Assembly: GCF_902463975.1 (NCBI RefSeq) | Contig: NZ_CABQHJ010000007.1 | Location: 1-64,000, forward strand | Direction of reading: 5' to 3' | DNA: 64,000 bases | Source: Phascolarctobacterium_A sp902463975 | GTDB lineage: Bacteria > Bacillota > Negativicutes > Acidaminococcales > Acidaminococcaceae | Shown: positions 61,277 through 64,000 of the stretch, piece after piece | How the letters are laid out: the number at the start of each line of letters is the position of its first letter | How positions within the stretch are numbered: position 1 is the stretch's first letter | The notes under the pieces: generated by a model | What the model was told of the DNA's origin: nothing | Database searches by the model: none | Seen by the model: the letters and a program-made list of their open reading frames with translations, nothing else | Program-made: the position numbers and the translations under genes

Positions 61277-61360
61277 CTATTTGTTCTTAAAAATGAACGT
61301 AAGTAATGCTACGATAAAAACTCCAAAGGACATTAAATCCTGAAAGCTGAAATATACCAT
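61277..61360 (-). CDS. Holin-like small hydrophobic toxin, TA3 (27 aa)
   Basis: The encoded peptide is the same as that of TA2 (MVYFSFQDLMSFGVFIVALL plus TFIFKNK). GGAGGTGATGTCT is again before the ATG. Preservation of the toxin frame while surrounding bases have changed suggests it is functional or recently duplicated. It lies downstream of, and antisense to, the end of the adhesin unit. Confidence 0.72.
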   Translation of the reverse strand: MVYFSFQDLMSFGVFIVALLTFIFKNK

Positions 61361-61423
61361 AGACATCACCTCCATTCGTATAGAATGAAGGCAACACCAC
61401 CCCGTGAACCGGTTGTCGAAAAC

Positions 61424-61452
61424 ATTTTATCATAAAATTTCAACTAAAGCAA
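61424..61452 (-). promoter_or_regulatory. Promoter of TA3 toxin mRNA
   Basis: On the minus strand TTGCTT (61447-61452), 17 bp, TAAAAT (61424-61429). Confidence 0.7.
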
Positions 61453-61490
61453 TAAAATGTTTGCTTATAAAGAGCTTCATTAAAAAATTT

Positions 61491-61531
61491 AAGACCTTGG
61501 CGTCAGTAAAAACTGACATCAAGGTCTTTTT
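61491..61531. terminator. Terminator of the small secreted protein gene
   Basis: AAGACCTTGGCGTCAGT / ACTGACATCAAGGTCTT with an AAAA loop. The A-rich left flank gives a T-run on the minus strand and TTTT follows on the right, so it can act both ways. Confidence 0.8.
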
Positions 61532-61532
61532 G

Positions 61533-62018
61533 TTACGCTTTGCGTCTGAGCATATCGGCAATGCGCTTTTGGTTTTCCATCGCTGTCAACGCTCTTTCGT
61601 ACAGCAGCATCTGCAGCTTGCTTTTGACAGGCTGCAAATTGGGCGAGCCTTCGATAGTGTAAACAACATTATCGTCCTTATCGGTGTACAGGCTTTTGAG
61701 CAGCGCATACTGTGTGCCATCGTTATTATACAAATAAATCTGCGTCATGCTGATTGCTGTTTTCAGCTCCGGCTTGGTGGCCTGCAGCTTAGGCAGCATT
61801 TCCTTATTGTAGCGCAGCTCGGCAGACAACAGCAAAAAAAGCTTGTCGCCCTGGCGCAATGCCTGCAAATTATCCTTATAAAGATATAAATCGCCAGCGC
61901 TGGTGCTGGTTATTTTTTCCATGTTAGCGTTTTTATCAGTGCCTGCGCCAGCGAAGGCTGTGCAAGTGCAGGCAAGCGCAAAAATCAGCGTCAGTAAAAT
62001 AAGTAATTTTTTCATCAT
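61533..62018 (-). CDS. Small secreted protein of unknown function
   Basis: A 161-residue protein with a signal peptide (KKLLILLTLIFALACTCTAF, likely cleaved after AFA). The mature part is about 138 residues: SAGDLYLYKDNLQALRQGDK, LFLLLSAELRYNKEMLP, MTQIYLYNNDGTQYALLKSL and a basic C-terminus NQKRIADMLRRKA. Not recognised. Probably periplasmic. The minus-strand start is preceded by AAGGCGGGA. Confidence 0.7.
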   Translation of the reverse strand: MMKKLLILLTLIFALACTCTAFAGAGTDKNANMEKITSTSAGDLYLYKDNLQALRQGDKLFLLLSAELRYNKEMLPKLQATKPELKTAISMTQIYLYNNDGTQYALLKSLYTDKDDNVVYTIEGSPNLQPVKSKLQMLLYERALTAMENQKRIADMLRRKA

Positions 62019-62207
62019 TAAGTCCCGCCTTTATTTATAGTAGAAGAAGCTTTTCCTTTATCATACAATTTTTGGCGCGATAAGTAAAGCAGCAAATAAT
62101 CTTACTGTGCACGTATTCTGGATACTGCTTTTTGAATAAATGCGCCAGAAAAAATCTTTTGTTAAAGTATTACAGGCAGCTTTGCTTTTAGCAGCATAAA
62201 CTTTAAA

Positions 62208-62236
62208 TTTACTTCATGCTTTTCCTCTGTTATACT
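62208..62236 (+). promoter_or_regulatory. Probable promoter of nfeD-floA
   Basis: TTTACT (62208-62213), 17 bp, TATACT (62231-62236), about 30 bases before the nfeD start. Confidence 0.5.
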
Positions 62237-62267
62237 ATAAATGTACAAGCGTTGAGGAGGTGCAGTC

Positions 62268-62741
62268 ATGCCATTGGAATATTATTTTATGCTGGCGGGC
62301 CTTGTCCTGCTGCTGATAGAATTTGTGGTGCCGGGCTTCGGAATTTTCGGTGTCAGCGGCATGGTGTGCCTGACAGTCGGCGGCTTTTACGTTTTGGGCG
62401 GCAATGCCTGGGCGGCGCTGGTGCTGCTGGCAGTGTATCTGTTTTTGGTGCTGGTGATTACCCTGCTGTGCGTCTATCTGCCCAGAGAAAGCAAGTATAA
62501 TCCCTTTGTGCTGTGGACACGCCAAAAAAACAGCGAGGGCTACACCGGCGGCAAAAACTGGAGCATGCTGGTGGGCAAAAGAGGCACAGCCTTGACCACG
62601 CTGCGTCCTGCAGGCACGATTCTGGTGGACGGCAAGCGTCTTGACGTGAGCAGTCAGGGAGATTATATCGAAAAGTCCGCGCCCGTGATTATAGTGCGGG
62701 TGGAGGGCAGCAAAATTTTTGTAGAACAGACGAAGGAGTGA
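62268..62741 (+). CDS. NfeD family membrane protein
   Basis: A 157-residue short NfeD: three membrane helices in residues 1-75 (YYFMLAGLVLLLIEFVVPGF, MVCLTVGGFYVLGG, AALVLLAVYLFLVLVITLLC) followed by an OB-fold domain with LVGKRGTALTTLRPAGTILV and DGKRLDVSSQGDYIEKSAPV. NfeD proteins act with the flotillin encoded next to them in membrane organisation. Start after GGAGGTG; floA follows 4 bases later. Confidence 0.9.
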   Translation: MPLEYYFMLAGLVLLLIEFVVPGFGIFGVSGMVCLTVGGFYVLGGNAWAALVLLAVYLFLVLVITLLCVYLPRESKYNPFVLWTRQKNSEGYTGGKNWSMLVGKRGTALTTLRPAGTILVDGKRLDVSSQGDYIEKSAPVIIVRVEGSKIFVEQTKE

Positions 62742-62745
62742 CGTT

Positions 62746-63753
62746 ATGGATTTATTATTCAGTATGATTTTCGGCAGTGGCTTTGCAGTAATCATTGCTA
62801 TTGCAGGTATCGCGATTTTTCTTAACTTTGTGCCGTTGGGCCTGTGGATTTCCGCAATTGCTGCCGGCGTTAATGTAGGCATCTTCAACCTTATCGGTAT
62901 GCGCCTGCGCCGTGTGCCCGCGTCGCAGATCGTGCTGCCTTTGATTAAGGCGAATAAGGCAGGTCTTGACGTAAATGTCAACCAGCTGGAGGCGCATTAT
63001 CTGGCAGGCGGTAACGTGGACCGCGTTATTGATGCTTTGATTGCTGCCCACAGAGCGCAGATTGAGCTGAGCTTTGAGCGTGGCTGTGCCATCGACCTTG
63101 CGGGACGCAACGTGCTGGAGGCTGTGCAGATGAGCGTTAACCCCGAGGTTATCGAAACTCCGGTAGTAAGCGCTGTTGCCAAGGACGGCATTGAGCTGAA
63201 GGTAAAGGCACGCGTAACCGTGCGCGCCAACATTGACCGCCTGGTAGGCGGTGCCGGCGAAGCAACGATTATTGCGCGTGTCGGCGAAGGCATTGTAACA
63301 AACGTAGGCTCCAGCGCCGACCACAGCAAGGTACTGGAAAACCCCGATTATATTTCCAAAACGGTTTTGGATAAAGGCTTGGATGCAGGTACTGCCTTTG
63401 AAATTCTTTCCATTGATATTGCAGACGTAGATGTAGGCCGTAACATCGGCGCTGCGCTGATGACCGACCAGGCGGAGGCAGATAAGCGCATTGCTCAGGC
63501 ACGCGCTGAGGAACGCCGTGCGATGGCTGTTGCCAAGGAGCAGGAAATGAAAGCCTATACGCAGGAAATGCAGGCGAAGGTTGTGGAGGCACAGGCTAAG
63601 GTTCCTACAGCTATGGCGGAGGCGCTGGCTAACGGCCGCTTGGGCGTAATGGATTACTACCGCCTGAACAATATTCAGGCAGATACACAGATGCGCCGCA
63701 CGATTGCCGAGGTAAGCCCGGAGGGCGAGGAAAAGCCTGAGGGCAGCAAATAA
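62746..63753 (+). CDS. floA: Flotillin-like protein FloA
   Basis: A 335-residue membrane-scaffold protein. An N-terminal hydrophobic hairpin (FAVIIAIAGIAIFLNFVPLG, LWISAIAAGVNVGIFNLIG) anchors it in the inner membrane. A PHB/SPFH-like domain follows (GIELKVKARVTVRANIDRLV, GGAGEATIIARVGEGIVTNV), then a coiled coil ADKRIAQARAEERRAMAVAK. It belongs to the UPF0365/YqfA group. In an operon with nfeD. Confidence 0.94.
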   Translation: MDLLFSMIFGSGFAVIIAIAGIAIFLNFVPLGLWISAIAAGVNVGIFNLIGMRLRRVPASQIVLPLIKANKAGLDVNVNQLEAHYLAGGNVDRVIDALIAAHRAQIELSFERGCAIDLAGRNVLEAVQMSVNPEVIETPVVSAVAKDGIELKVKARVTVRANIDRLVGGAGEATIIARVGEGIVTNVGSSADHSKVLENPDYISKTVLDKGLDAGTAFEILSIDIADVDVGRNIGAALMTDQAEADKRIAQARAEERRAMAVAKEQEMKAYTQEMQAKVVEAQAKVPTAMAEALANGRLGVMDYYRLNNIQADTQMRRTIAEVSPEGEEKPEGSK

Positions 63754-63767
63754 GCGAGGTGCAGCTT

Positions 63768-64000
63768 ATGGGTGGTTTGTTTGACAGTGATTTAATCCCC
63801 CTGCTTTTCGTCATCGTAATGCTGGCCAACGTATTTTTGGACCGTCGAAACCGTCGCCGCCGCAGGCAGCAGGAGCTGCCGCAGGAGCAGCCGGAGGCGC
63901 AGGCAGAGCAGCAAACGCAGGCTAAGCCTAAAGACCTTGCCGCCGAATTTGAACGCCGTCTGAAAAAGACGACGGAGGCGGCACAGGCGCGCAAGCGTCA
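63768..64000 (+). CDS. Membrane-anchored Gln/Arg-rich protein (3' partial)
   Basis: Starts MGGLFDSDLIPLLFVIVMLA, one membrane helix at about residues 9-24, then DRRNRRRRRQQELPQEQPEA and a long charged region to the window edge (77 codons). The start follows GCGAGGTGCAGC, 14 bases after floA, so it is probably the third gene of the nfeD-floA operon. The full length and function cannot be seen. Confidence 0.65.
   Translation, partial: MGGLFDSDLIPLLFVIVMLANVFLDRRNRRRRRQQELPQEQPEAQAEQQTQAKPKDLAAEFERRLKKTTEAAQARKR

Larger units (their letters stand above)
61133..61471. repeat. Long direct repeat, right copy (TA3 locus)
   Basis: Partner of 52936-53276, same orientation. Small indels occur in the RNA 5' part (GCCCATAAGGTGGG here against GCCCACAGAGGTGGG), and substitutions lie near the toxin promoter. 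Confidence 0.85.

Overview
The window looks like a chromosomal segment of a diderm Firmicute (class Negativicutes, perhaps an Acidaminococcaceae such as Phascolarctobacterium; genus-level placement is an inference). The housekeeping genes and strong GGAGG ribosome sites are Firmicute-like (rpsU-yqeY, mtaB, prmA-rsmE, lspA-rluD-pyrR, floA-nfeD). The window also encodes a large trimeric autotransporter adhesin and a haemagglutinin-repeat remnant, which need an outer membrane. No rRNA, tRNA or CRISPR array was seen.

Layout. 1-1.4 kb: AT-rich debris, with the tail of an unknown gene, a small orphan gene, a filamentous-haemagglutinin fragment and a RadC fragment. 1.4-8.6 kb: uracil permease, an M20 amidohydrolase, a type I toxin-antitoxin locus (TA1), a radical SAM protein, a ZTP-riboswitch-controlled stand-alone AICAR transformylase, an unknown protein and a DEDDh exonuclease with a probable BRCT tail. 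8.7-13.3 kb: an RpiR regulator divergent from a symporter / class V PLP enzyme / nitrilase operon, with repeated operator-like motifs between them. 13.4-25 kb: a DUF2939-like anchored protein, miaB-mutS-mutL-methyltransferase-miaA-hfq, xerD and a divergent polysaccharide deacetylase. 25-32 kb: repeats, an aminotransferase-SRPBCC pair, htpX, ndk, a PduO-type adenosyltransferase, a YczE/YitT-like membrane protein and an AGCS symporter. 31.7-40.2 kb: lspA-rluD-pyrR, a LUD protein, deoB-nucleoside phosphorylase, a secreted protein, galE and glmS. 40.2-47.8 kb: threonine ammonia-lyase and an orphan AgrC-like histidine kinase on the minus strand, then prmA, repeats, rsmE, mtaB, a HIT protein, rpsU and yqeY. 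48-61.5 kb: a type I restriction system (hsdR-hsdM, then TA2, then hsdS), an orphan LytTR response regulator, the adhesin, and TA3. 61.5-64 kb: a small secreted protein, nfeD, floA and the start of another gene.

The most notable content is small and easily missed. Three loci encode 26-27 residue hydrophobic peptides of the putative holin-like (Hol_Tox) type, each facing a convergent small RNA with its own consensus promoter. In each locus the 5' ends of the toxin mRNA and the small RNA are near copies of one another rather than complements. Two of the loci are near-identical direct repeats of about 340 bp that bracket hsdS, the LytTR regulator and the adhesin, an 8.2 kb segment. A pair of 13-bp direct repeats 20 bp apart sits just upstream of the adhesin promoter and resembles a LytTR operator. 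This suggests that the adjacent regulator, perhaps driven by the orphan kinase 12 kb away, controls the adhesin. Two MITE-like palindromic elements and a family of short GC-rich palindromes fill most other gene-free stretches.
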